The notes under the pieces are model-generated. The model did no database searches, was not told the origin of the DNA, and saw nothing but the letters and a program-made list of their open reading frames with translations. A stretch of DNA of 64,000 nucleotides from Fragilariopsis cylindrus CCMP1102 (taxonomy: Eukaryota > Bacillariophyta > Bacillariophyceae > Bacillariales > Bacillariaceae). Made by a program: the position numbers and the translations under genes. Positions within the stretch are counted from its first letter, which is position 1. Each line of letters starts with the position of its first letter. Shown piece after piece: positions 1 through 11,853 of this stretch. Location of the stretch: NCBI GenBank assembly GCA_900095095.1, contig FMBT01000443.1:40148-104147 (forward strand), in the 5' to 3' direction.

Positions 1-939
1 CAGCCTGTGTTTTTTCTTTTCTTCTTCTTTTTTCGAAATGGCGCAGCAGGATCGTTCGTCGTATTCCTCAGTGCTTTCTAGACAATTTAATTAATTCTCA
101 CACCCTGCAATCACTGTGGTATTTCGTTGTCCCTAGTACATACGATACCAGTCGATTCCTTCAATTTCCTTTTCTTTTTCGGAAAAGTCAGATAAATGAA
201 TCATTCAATCTGCCGCCATTGTTGTCAATGATGTTTAGTTCCGGCTGTGTTCTGTTTTCTGTTTATTCGTGTGTCAATTTAAAAAGTCTACGCACAGACT
301 GGTAATACTGTAGGCAGGGCAGTTGGTTGATTAAATGGGGGAGATATATCAACCAAATACTCTCCCCTAATTCACAGCCGTACTGTACTGTGAGCGTGAA
401 AAGTATACTAAAAGTATACCACCGCACAACACGTATATTTTTATACAGTGCTAAATACGGTGCTAAAATATAGTGCTCATTTCAGACATGCACCAAGTCA
501 CGAGAAAAAGGGAAAACCGTTATCGCTGACCGACCTCTTGGCGATGCCTCACTTTTTAAGCGAAATAAAAAAATCGATATCTGTGTCGAGGCAAATTGCA
601 GGCTACTACTACTGTGGTAGTAATAACAATCTCAACAGCCCAAACAGCCAATCACACGCTTCCCTGTCGCACAGAAACTATCTACCGCATAAAAGGAAAG
701 AAGTTTCTCTCTAGAGCTATCCCCGTGAGCAGTTAGAAAAATCAATTAGTGGCGTGACACTCACATTAGCATTTCGATTAAAATCATCTATCACAATCGG
801 TTATCATTGTACTATCGCATCTTTTGGTAAATAAGAACCTTCACACCTGCTAAGACGGAAAACAAAGGTTTTATCGGCAGCTTCTATAGTCTCATTCCTA
901 TATCTCGTTCTTAAATCCCATACATACTGAAATAACAAC
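1..939. other. Intergenic, no gene seen
   Basis: AT-rich leader to the first gene. A short open frame at 448-714 has no recognisable domain and is probably chance. The last 100 bases should hold the promoter and 5' leader of the cyclophilin-like gene, but no clear element was seen. Confidence 0.6.
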
Positions 940-2411
940 ATGTACCAACGACACTCCGCTTCTTCGACCGGTTCGACGGAAATGCAGGGACAGCAGCACC
1001 AACAACAACAACACCAGTCGTACCCATTCAAGCGACCAATAATGGATAGAAGTTCATCATCATCCTCACAAATAAACAACAATGATATAAGTAATATATC
1101 CTTTTCTTCTCTACCGGATGTTGACCAGAACTATTACAGTAAAAACGATAGCAACAACAACGACGATGATAAAGATGACGACTACGACTACGACGACAAC
1201 AAATATAGCAAACGTAGCGGTCACAGTTACACTTTCAATAGTAACAAAGCATTCTTCTTTTGGAGGATTTTACCATGTCTTATCTTATTAACAGCACCTT
1301 GGATACCATGTCATTTTGTACGAAGAAATGTAAAATCTAAAAAGGCTGAAATAGAAACTATCATTCGTGAACAAAAGGGATTGGTTGTATTATTAGATGA
1401 AACAACATCGAGAATTAAAAAATTAAAATCGGATATAGAAATGATATCAAAAGATAACGAATTGAGTTATCAAGAACTTCGTCGTAGTGGGAAAAGACCA
1501 GAAGATCTTGCAGCAGGTTCAGGAGGAAAAGGAAAAGAAACAACAACAACAGAAGCAGGAACTGGAACTGCTACAGACATGGAAAGTACAGAGTATGAGG
1601 AAATGGAAGAACAAGAAGAAGTCCTCGTCCAGAGAATTGATGCATTAGAGAAAAGCATTCAAAAGAGTGCAGCGGCACGACTCAATGATAGGTACGTTTT
1701 CAACTTGTATTATTATTGTTAATATTTGTTCTGGGCGATATATTTTGTTTGCGACTCGATGGAAGCCAGCAAATCAACCCGTCTTTTGTTTGTGTTGAAT
1801 GTCGCTTATATTCTTACGCTACTATCGTTCTTATATATCGTTCCTATATAAATATTGCTACTGCTTATAGATATGGCAATGGACAATGTCGATTTAAGGT
1901 TAACGTTCGTGATCAGAAAGGTGATCTTTCTTGGTTTGTCATTGAGACTGCTATGCTTGATGAGATGCCTCATGCAATCGATCATTTTTCAAAAATGGTA
2001 GAAAAACGACTTTGGGATGGATTAGCTCTCGTCCATGAGCCACATTCACTTATCGTAACTGCAACACCTATAACGATGGATAAAGGCCACACTTGGGCAG
2101 GACAACGTTTCGCCGATGCCAATTTGACGCACATGGCTTTTACCGAACATTCTTCGACATACCCTCCTCCCCACCATCGATTGTATACAGTAGCCTTCTC
2201 CGGTAGACCGGGCGGACCAAGTTTTTATATTAGCTTGGATAATGAACTTGATTTTGCTCATGAACAGGAATCTACATTTGGTGTTGTCATGGAGGGACGT
2301 GACGTCTTGTACCAGTTCTTCCTTCAGAAGGACATCAACGGGCTCAAAAAGATCTTAACGATTGAAAGTATCGACATATTACAAACCAAGAAACTAACTA
2401 AAGAAGAATAA
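940..2411 (+). CDS. Cyclophilin-like domain protein with membrane anchor and coiled coil
   Basis: Two exons, 940-1691 and 1871-2411; the intron has GTACGT...TTATAG ends and the phase is kept across an Arg codon (AG|A). The start is the ATG at 940. Residues 1-95 are Gln/Ser/Asn/Asp-rich and presumably cytosolic. A hydrophobic segment (FFFWRILPCLILLTAPW, about residues 104-122) is a single membrane anchor. A Lys/Glu-rich stretch to about residue 245 looks like a coiled coil. The C-terminal 180 residues resemble the divergent cyclophilin-type peptidyl-prolyl isomerase domain found in many stramenopile membrane proteins: a RYGNG entry, a FVIE strand, MPHAIDHF, LWDGLALV and a closing GVVMEGRDVLYQF strand. 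The canonical catalytic Arg/Phe/His set is not obvious, so isomerase activity is doubtful. A type II Golgi or ER protein is my inference from the topology. Confidence 0.7.
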
Positions 2412-3191
<780 letters not shown>

Positions 3192-4542
3192 TCAGTTCGT
3201 AGTAATTCCAAGAAATTTCAGTAATTCATTCATCGATTGATAAAGTTCTGTCATACAAAGGTATTCGATAAAAAATATGTGTGTATTATTCGATACACTA
3301 TCTTTCAGTAAATCAGGATCTGTATGCCATTTCTTCGATTTCTTAGGATCAATCTGGGGATCAATTAAATCGGCACGAACTGTCTTCAAATCGATTCCGT
3401 CCATCTTCATTAACAATGACCGACCATCAGCTTTCCATTCACATTCTCCGAGCTGTGGTAAACTAATAAGCTCTTCTAATTCGTTTCTACTTCTATTCCA
3501 ACTTGATGTATTCATTAAGGATTCACGATAGTTCCCTTCCCAATACAATGCCTTATAAATGTTTGGTAACGTCCATTTCGGATTCGGATGTGCGTTCCTT
3601 GTAAATTTCATTCCATCCTTTAATTCTCCTGCAACTAACACCCTCGCGAACCAACCAGCCAAACAATTTTGATGTACATAATGTTGCAGGCCTACCGTAC
3701 CAAATTTCGTCCCGTGTTTTGTATTAATGTAACTACAAGGTTTACGTGGTGCTGTAATTTCTATAACAAGGGGGGAAAGGTCTTCTTCTATTACAAAAAC
3801 ATCACCAATAGCAAGTTGAGATGTTTCAATACCATTCACAATCACCTGTTCTCCGAATGTTGTACTTTCCATATAGTCAATACCATCAAAGCATGATTTG
3901 AATCGTTCATTTGCTATTATACGATTGTAATTTTCTTGGGATTGAAATAGTATAGCTCTATCCTCTCTGATAGTCTTTTTTTCCTCATCGTATACATGCC
4001 AGAAGTCTCCCCCAATAAGCCCTTTCTTTGGTACAAACATCGCAACTTCATTACCTTCTTCGTCGACAGGGATTTCCTCCCATTCTTCTTCGTCGTCATC
4101 ATCATCATCATCATCATCATCATCGTCATCATCGTTTGATGGGTCAGTCCATGATGGCTTTGATAAAGGGGGGTGGTGATCACTGATATACCCATCAATA
4201 GGCTTAATATTCATTCGACGTCGGCAAATAACAAATTCTCTTTGTTTTGATTCCTCTTGTTTTTTAGTTGGGTACCATTTGGTATAGATACCTTGGACAG
4301 AGAAACTTACAGCAGGATGATTATATAATTTCCTTGTTCTTGTTGTTCGGCGTATTGTTCGTTCTCCTCATCAATAACTTCGTCGTTCATTATATCATCA
4401 TCAAACTTCTGACTTCCCAGGGGTGTTCTCGTTGAGCTTGAGCTTCTCTCGGATGTAATACTGAATGAATCAGAACATGACTCCAACCCTGGGGAACATC
4501 CTTAGTGGGACTTTCCTCCGAAGCTAGTAGAGAGTTCGGCAT
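3192..4542 (-). CDS. MOSC-domain protein, frame broken near the N-terminus
   Basis: The open part, 3192-4214, encodes 340 residues with a poly-Asp tract and a MOSC domain of the YiiM/YuaD type: FGEQVIVNGIETSQLAIGDVF, then ITAPRKPCSYINTKHG with the family Cys, then NCLAGWFARVLVAGELKDG and a WT pair. MOSC proteins bind molybdenum cofactor or carry sulfur. The frame stays coding upstream of 4214 (LYNHPAVSFSVQGIYTKWYP). It reaches an ATG at 4542 if one base is restored in the A run near 4333 and one in the G run near 4488; the joined stretch contains MPNSLLASEESPTKD and FDDDIMNDEVIDEENEQ. The real protein is therefore probably about 450 residues. MOSC assignment is from motifs; the start is inference. 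Confidence 0.68.
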
Positions 4543-5459
4543 CTTTATATTCTATTGGTAATATTCTCGAATTCGTAATCGCTTTTTTACTTTTGCCTAT
4601 TTGCACTTGTTTTGTGTGATGATTACAAAAAGATACCTACTCCTGAGTTGAATTGTTTGTTACTGTACTACTGTCACAGTAATATACAACATACAGAAAG
4701 AATTTGGAAAAAATCTTGGTGCCATCGCTTTTTCAAGCAGTGTGAATTGTGAAGCGTGTAGATGATCTTCCAATCTTCGAATCTACGATTCAACACGTGT
4801 TTGTGTATTTAAAAATCATTCTTTTGTCAACAACATACCAAAATCGTGCACGTGTCAATTTTAATTAGTGTGTGTTATCGTGTTATCATTAATTACTTAA
4901 TAAGAAAAAAACGTGCCATGCAACCAGAGACACACTTCGCTTCGGTTCCCAGAATTTCTGGTTCGGGCCAAACATTGTCGTACTACTGTAGGATGGCACG
5001 TGCTCGCATAAGAGAATTTTTTGGTAGTAACGGTTATTTTACTGCTTGTTGTCACTTCCTATAACAGTGCTTCATTTTTCAGTCTTTCAACAATTTTACA
5101 TATGACGCTTTCGCCATTTTCTAATTACACACGATTCCAAATACAGTACAGTATTATATCTCCTTGAAGAATAAGATGTACAAAATAATCTATTCGACAA
5201 TCGGCATCTCATGAGATGCCGATTTGCGTTTCACTTGTACGTTCTACTTGCATGTCAAATATTACGTGAATAACTTCACATTCACAATGCTTCCAACTCG
5301 TACTGTGCTGTCAAATATTTTAAGGTTGAGGTTTTCGCTATAACGTTTCGTCCAATAATCGTGAGCAATGTCGAAAGCGTCGAAACAACTTGTTACTTGA
5401 ATGATTTGATTTCACAATCTCACAACAGTCGACAAAAGTCTATCTGTGGGAGGGCAACG
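4543..5459. other. Intergenic, no gene seen
   Basis: Divergent promoter region between the MOSC gene (minus) and the small plus-strand gene. An inverted pair, cggcatctcatgagatgccg at about 5202-5221, forms a perfect hairpin stem. The 72-residue open frame at 4846-5064 looks like chance. Confidence 0.5.
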
Positions 5460-6090
5460 ATGACAGGCCAACAGTTAGATGTGTTGCATAACAATGGCCA
5501 AGACTATGCCATCGTAGAATTTGAAGGAGGAGACGGATATATCTACAAACCCCCAGAAACGATAAGTATCTGTTCCATTAGCACGGCATGCGCCATAGGA
5601 TATCTCTGCAGATATGAAGTTTCCACGGTGAATGGGAATCTTATCCTTAGATCATTTCGAGTAAGGACCGACGACAGTGTATATCCACGCATTGAGGGTG
5701 TCGATCCAGTGGATCAGGGAATCTCCTTTACTTCCAGTCTGGAACGAGTATGCACTCTTTGGGCAGATTATGTAGGCATGAATGTGCATGTGACACGTTT
5801 CACGGGCCGTATTATGTTGGGCGCTGATTATTTGCGGGGATCCTATGATCATCTCCACTCTGGAGCTACATGCTATAAGAATGTTTGGGAGATTGATGTG
5901 CAGCAAGGGCGAGTTGTGAAGGCCGTGGATGTAAGTGGGGAAGTTGCTGCTCGACGACTAAAAAAACGAACAAAGACATGTCCACGATGACTACCATTTC
6001 TACTCGTGGGAACACGACATGTTTCTGAAGCAGATGGAGCAAAAGAGGCTTGCTGGTGAAGTCTACAGCGGTGACGAGGATGATCTGTGA
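5460..6090 (+). CDS. Small protein resembling a bacterial hypothetical family, frame broken near the C-terminus
   Basis: The first in-frame ATG is at 5460; the frame runs to a stop at 5990 (176 residues). The pattern STACAIGYLCRYEV...GNLILRSF, then RFTGRIMLGADYLRGSYDH and WEIDVQQGRVV, resembles a widespread uncharacterised bacterial family with an SxACWRGY...W.I..GKLYL core followed by FTG...I and an FE.G.V strand. This is from memory of the pattern and is not certain. At 5958-5966 there is a run of seven A's. After it the next frame stays plausibly coding (HVHDDYHFYSWEHDMFLKQ, ending GDEDDL) to a TGA at 6088-6090, so the true end is probably 6090. Function unknown. Confidence 0.5.
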
Positions 6091-6239
6091 TGGATGGTGG
6101 GCTATTGTAGAAATTGTTTGGTTGTATTTGGTCCGAGATCTTGTGTTGGTGTTGGTTGCAGGTGGCCCATGCAGGTGGAATACAGCATATTGCAAAGATA
6201 CAGTGCAGTACATAGCCTAAAGATGAAGAATCAGAGTTG

Positions 6240-7278
6240 GTTATGTGGTGCATGAACGAATACCGAACCGTCTGTCTGTTTTTCATGGACCCCGACGACG
6301 TCCTGTCATGTATGCTCTGCGACCGAGCACGAAGCATGTTTGTCTATGTTTTGTGAGTGCTTACCACGATCTGAAATTTCTATCTCTGTTGAAGCTTATT
6401 CAGATCTTCCAGGGATTTATGAATTAATTTTCATGAGAGGATACGACGAAGATTGGCGAATTTCGTAGTCGAACTGCCAAAGGGTTCTTGAAGATACAAT
6501 CGTTTCGTCACAACAGTCAAGATTTTTTTCAAAGCAAAGATTATCTTCACAAACGAACTTCGCAAGAAGGAAGAATCCTCCCAACATTTATCCGAGAATG
6601 GTTATACCTTTGTGCAAACGAAACAAACCAATAAATGGTATTATACATGAGAGTTTTACCTATCGTTGTGGAGAAATTCAAACCTGGTAGAAGACCACAA
6701 CGAGTCTTCTCTAGGTGCATACTTTGGAACACCAGTAAATTTGATGATCCTGGAGAAAGAGAATATAACTGCCGTTGGATACCTTATGATAATCCTTTGT
6801 GCTGTACCAATAACGATGCGGGAGAATTGACTACTCGTGATGTTGATAGAAATGAATTGGTTTTCCATATTATAGTCAACGATTGCATTTGCTTCAGAAT
6901 ACTTTTGCACGACCTGATTGGAAGAAGAGGCATCTGCAACAACATTTGTCTCCGGTTATTATCAAACGTATTAATGGCTATTTGGGCAATGTGACATTTC
7001 CATCACCAACTTTGAGGTTGAAAAAAGGAGATATTGCGTTTGGGGTTAACTTTACTGAAACACAATTTGGAACAGATATTTGTGCAGAAGGGGAAATCTT
7101 TGCACGTACGATCGATGACTCTATTTTTAACAACAATAAAAAGATCTCAAAAGATAAGATCCTTTCCAGTCTCATTGAAGAAGATATTGTGTTGACAAAT
7201 GAATGGCAAAACCCAAATTCGGGGGATGGAGTGTGGCTAGCACCTTCGGAAATTGCAAATGATGATGGGGACGTTTAG
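6240..7278 (+). CDS. Unidentified gene in several broken frames
   Basis: No single frame is long, but protein-like sequence passes from frame to frame: EAYSDLPGIYELIFMRGYDE (about 6381-6440), KGFLKIQSFRHNSQDFF and IREWLYLCANETN (6470-6630), EREYNCRWIPYDNPLCC (6755-6810), then an open 131-residue stretch 6883-7278 with RINGYLGNVTFPSPTLRLKK and LTNEWQNPNSGDGVWLAPSE. At least four frame changes would be needed. It could be a decayed gene or one damaged by sequence errors; the neighbours favour errors. I do not recognise the family. Exact start unknown. Confidence 0.35.
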
Positions 7279-7696
7279 TGAAATCATATTTTGAATAGAG
7301 GAAAACTTGAACCTTCAAACGACGGTACGAGAAAAGTCAAACCAACGAGCAACGACGAAACCATAGTTGAGTTTATTGTACTGTCAAATTACACCTCAAC
7401 TCTATGAAAATAAGTTGGTACAGTTCGACCGCAAGAACAAGGAAAGAGTGAAGAACGACGTGATGAACGACGTGAAAAGTAAATGATCATTTATTTATGA
7501 AATGGTGTACGTAGCTTTGGATCTAATTTAATCTAATATCAAAAAATGCGAAGAAGAATATAGACTAAAAATGTTGCTGTGTCAAATCACTATTCTAATT
7601 CGTTTCCATAACAATCAAAATTCAAGTCTTATCCTCAAATGTAGTATAAGTGCTATGAATTTGGTGTAAGGGGGTTTCTCTGTTCAATACTACTAG
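7279..7696. other. Intergenic between convergent genes
   Basis: AT-rich, 418 bases, holding the 3' ends of the unidentified plus-strand gene and of the DRG gene. Nothing else was seen. Confidence 0.6.
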
Positions 7697-9244
7697 CTAG
7701 CAGACTTTCTTTACAATAGTAACAATATCTTCATCTTCCAATATATGTTCTTTCCCGCATCGTTGAGGTTGATGCTTGGCAGACTTACCCCATACCCATG
7801 CGAAATTGAAAGTAGGCATAATACCTTTATGTAATCGATTACAAAATTCTTCGATACTAGGATTTTGTGCATGTAAAATAACCGGTCCATCATAGTCTGG
7901 AATCTGTCCTTGTGGTTTCGTATAGATACGAATCATATTACACCGATCCCAAACTTCTTCCATAAGCTCATCTAAATTCCATTTCAATGTTGATGATATC
8001 GGAACGTAATTCTGCAAACATATTTGTTTTTGTGGTTGCAAAGAAAATAACAGTGAGTATAATAAGTACAGTCAGTTCTTTTGAAAAATCTTCTCTCGTA
8101 GTCGCATCGTTTCATTCATTATTTGAATTGATATTGATATTAATATTATATAACGTACCGGCATTTGATCCAATATATCAAGTTCTTCAATAGTAATAGC
8201 ATCAATTTTATTAAATACATATAAGCATGGAATATAACTACGATTGCCTTCAATGACATCAATGAATTGATCTGTTGTTACATCTTGACGTAAAATAATT
8301 TCTGCACATGAAATTTTGTATTCTTTACATATCAATCTACATACTTCTGCATTCATTCCCTTTGTTTGTGGTACAGCTTCTTGGTAACCAAGACCACCTG
8401 CATCCTTTTTAACAATTTTAATTTTAGGTGCAGTTTGATTCACTCGTATACCAAAACCAAATAATTCTGATTCAATGATTTTTTTATGTGTTACAGGTTT
8501 TGCTGCATCTAATACAATTAAAATTAGATTGCATGAACTTGCTGTACTAATAACCTGCCGACCACGACCTCGACCACCTGCTGCACCTTCAATAATACCA
8601 GGTAAATCCAATACCTGTATCCGTGCACCCTTATATTTCATTGTTCCTGGTATACATGTTAATGTAGTAAACTCATATGCAGCAGCTTCTGATCGTGTTC
8701 CTGTTAAGCTTGTCAGCAAAGTTGATTTACCAACTGATGGAAATCCTACTAATCCTATACGTGTATCACCACTCTTGCTTACATCAAATCCACGTCCTGC
8801 ATCTTTTGATCCTGCTGATTTACCACCAGGACCATTAATTAATTCTGATTTTAATTTTGCTATTTTTGCTTTTAATGTTCCCAAATCTTTATATTACAAT
8901 TTATAAATCGAGTTGTATAATGTAGAAAAAGAAAATCGGATGTGATGAGATTAAATTTGATTTGATGAGGAGTGGAAGGAAGGTTGGTAAAACTAAACCA
9001 ACTTGACCTGCTTATATTCTAGGCTCACAGAATTGTGATCGATGAGATACGACACGATACAATTCGATATGATATGATGTGATGCAATTACACCGCACGA
9101 CGATCATAATACCAGGGTATAACTACTCGTAGTGCATATACAACTAACTAACTTACGATAATTTGTAGCCTTATTTTTTTGAGTACGAGCCATTTCGGCT
9201 TCAAGCACTCCAATCTTCGCTTCAATCGCTGTGGGGTCAGACAT
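7697..9244 (-). CDS. DRG1: DRG1-type developmentally regulated GTP-binding protein
   Basis: Three exons on the minus strand: 9244-9157, 8886-8159 and 8011-7697, with GTAAGT/AAAG and GTACGT/GCAG borders and phase kept. The total is 1131 nt, 376 residues, against about 367 for animal DRG1. Exon 1 gives the helical start ending [12 protein letters not shown], which joins [17 protein letters not shown]1 is [10 protein letters not shown]3 [20 protein letters not shown] (with the DRG-specific insert), G4 NKID, and the TGS tail contains [13 protein letters not shown] and the closing [27 protein letters not shown] and ELDILDQMP match DRG1 better than DRG2. DRG1 acts with DFRP1 on stalled ribosomes in the cytosol. 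No frame damage. Confidence 0.93.
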
Positions 9245-10144
9245 CTTGCTTTTAGTTTTTTTTGTTTTTGAATTTTTTTTTGACTAGGATTCTTGGGTTG
9301 TTATTGCTTTTCCTATCGTATCGCTTATTATTGTTTGCTTTGGGCGTTATTTCCTCTTTGCTATTCTGTATGCTACCGGTATTGATTGCCTCGTCTTGTT
9401 TGTTTCATGATCAATTATGACAAATAAAAAATGCCGAAAATGTGGGGTTGCGTCGAAAATAAAAAGAGTGCGCACTTTTGCGCGAAGATACTTTGGAGGC
9501 CCTGTGATTTCGAGATTGTATTATCTTAGGATTTCATGCTTTCTTTACATATAAAAAATATTCATGAATTCAATGATCTCTTTCCTAGGAAAAATCATGA
9601 CTTCTATCAAATATCTGTTGTCTCTATACTGTACTATCAGATATTGTTGCTGCTATAGATATCAATATGCCATACTGAATCATGCACCATCATGCTGTGC
9701 CCCACAGCTTGTATCAGGATACTCCACCAGGGCATGAGCATGTATAACTACTGTCAACTTAACAGGCACTGTATGGACACCCCATACACCCCATGGCCCC
9801 ATACCCCATACACCCCGCTTCTTGAACACAGGAGATGTACATATTCCCTAGACCTGCTGGGAAAATGCATTGTTTGATTTTTGTGTATTTGCCAAGACAC
9901 TACAATAAAAGATGATGGGGTGGAACAAGCTTAAAAATATTACACCCCCATGGTAAAAACTAGTCACCATCCTTCCAGTTTTTGACTGATATATCTACGG
10001 TTCGGCCACCATGATGACAGTAACAACAATGACAAAATTGCTTATGATTGTATCTGTATCATATTCATGTTTCCTCACCTCATCCTATAGTAGGTAGTAG
10101 ACCAGTGGTAGTAGCGTTAGTTGTGCAATAGTAGTATACTATTT

Positions 10145-10175
<31 letters not shown>

Positions 10176-10708
10176 TCTGAAGTACAATGTCCTCTCAGTC
10201 CACCTCATACCTCCCTAATCTCCTCCCTTCTTTGTCCGGCTCTACTAGTATCTCTTCTTAGCAACAATATTGATTGTCAACGTCACACAACATATCCAAT
10301 AATCAATGGAGCAACCATATATAAATAATACTGTTTATTACTGTTTGAACACTACACTCAAGAAGAAGATCATATATTTTATTAAAGCAATGGGAAATTT
10401 AAAATAACAGAATGACGAAAAAGATTTTATTTTAAGATATTATCATGATACGCAGTTATGTAAATGTGATGGATGGTATGGAGGAAATAGTTTCTTTACT
10501 CTGCCAACTGGATAATAATATAACACAATATATGATGCGAGGGTAAACGGAATGATGACTGTTGATCGATTTGATTCGATTCGATTCGGATTTGTTTAGT
10601 CTCGATTTGATTTGATTTAATTACTCGCTTCTGAGAGGTAGTGACAATGCCGTAAAAATACGAAGCAGCAACGTCGCAGTATAGTTCTCTCGGGTTTCTT
10701 TTCTTTTT
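9245..10708. other. Intergenic, no gene seen
   Basis: 1.46 kb. It holds a CT microsatellite (10149-10176) and a CCCCATAC-rich patch at 9780-9820 (cacccc/ataccccat repeats). At 10560-10620 lies a (GATTT/GATTC)n pentamer patch. A 61-residue frame at 9692-9877 runs through the CCCCATAC patch and is rejected. Confidence 0.6.
10149..10176. repeat. CT dinucleotide microsatellite
   Basis: Thirteen or fourteen uninterrupted CT units directly after a run of eight T's; intergenic. Confidence 0.95.
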
Positions 10709-11149
10709 TTAGAACATACCAAACAATTTTTTCTTCTTTTCTTCTTTCGGTTCTTCTTCCTCCTTGTCGCCCTTGTTCCATACTTGAGTTTCACAAAAGA
10801 TTTTTCCTTTGACATCCTTCAGTTCTGTATATCCTTTATTTCTTCGATCATCAGATCTTTTCTTTTGATTTACTTCTTTTTGTTTATCTTTTTCTTTAAT
10901 TTTAGCATAGGGAGATTCTTCACCACCAGCATAACCAGATTCCATATTTTTTACCATTTTATCAAATATTCCATATACGGCTGTGGAAGTTCTTCTTGGT
11001 GTTGTGTTCGACTCATCACCAGTAGTCGTCCGAATCGTCGTCATGGGGAATTGCACCCGCTGTTGTTGGAAACCATTGACGACGACCGAACAAACTGCCA
11101 CGATCAGCATGGCAAATATCGCATTATTAGTATTCATCTTCATCATCAT
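10709..11149 (-). CDS. Small plastid-type targeted protein of unknown function
   Basis: 146 residues from the first Met of an MMMKM start at 11149; the frame is open to 11266, but that longer start would place 39 extra residues before the signal peptide. Residues 5-27 (NNAIFAMLIVAVCSVVVNG) are a signal peptide ending in G|FQQQ, close to the A|FAP-like junction of bipartite plastid targeting in diatoms. It is followed by a Thr/Arg-rich, acid-poor transit-like stretch. The mature part is hydrophilic and Lys/Glu-rich: YGIFDKMVKNMESGYAGGEE, SPYAKIKEKDKQKEVNQKK, then KGKIFCETQVWNKGDKEEE and a KKKLFGMF tail. No domain was recognised. Plastid location is inference. Confidence 0.65.
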   Translation of the reverse strand: MMMKMNTNNAIFAMLIVAVCSVVVNGFQQQRVQFPMTTIRTTTGDESNTTPRRTSTAVYGIFDKMVKNMESGYAGGEESPYAKIKEKDKQKEVNQKKRSDDRRNKGYTELKDVKGKIFCETQVWNKGDKEEEEPKEEKKKKLFGMF

Positions 11150-11853
11150 CGTTGTATTTATCGCTTGCTTTGGAAGTATCAAATAAGATTGAGAAGAAAT
11201 AAAGACCGAGTCGTGAGCTGTTCTGTTGTTGTTGTGCGAAGTTAGATCTCTCTTTCTAGCTAGCAAACTACTTCACTTCGAAGTACTGTAACGTTACTCG
11301 AGCAACACAACATTCTCGAATTTTTTTATTTTTTTGTTTGACACACTGACGCGTTCTTCCTTAGATTTGTAGATCCTTCGTGATTGTCCCCCGAATTGAC
11401 CCCACACTTACTGATATCGCTTAGACCCCCTTAATTACAGTAACGATACTGTACATTCAAAAATCTGGACGACAGCTTTTTCTGTCACAACAAGATTTTA
11501 AAATGCTACATTTTAAATTTTTAGAATGCATTGTTCTCTTTCTCCTCTCTCTTTCTGATATACAAATTACGAAAAAGAATGTAACAGAGATGAGAGCGTT
11601 TCCAGTGTTATTAGTGTATGGATACTAATACGGTGGGGCTGCTTTCTTAACAATAGTGGGAATTTGATTTTCTTTGATTTTCTTTGATTTGATGCAATTT
11701 GATTCAATTTGATTTGATTCGTTGATCAACATCTGAAGGTTCAACAACAAGCGTTTAAAAAAAAGATGCAAATCAATATCGCAAGCAGTCTAGAACTTAC
11801 GTGAAGGCCAGAAAGCAAGCAATACATGTTGTGTTTTGACACCGAAAGACAAA
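11150..11853. other. Intergenic between divergent genes
   Basis: 704 bases with promoters on both sides. It contains a (GATTT/GCAATTT)n pentamer-like patch at 11665-11720. No element was recognised. Confidence 0.5.

Noticed and set aside
9692-9877. 61-residue plus-strand frame with TPYTPWPHTPYTP
   Set aside because: Follows a CCCCATAC-type simple repeat; no domain, no neighbouring exon.
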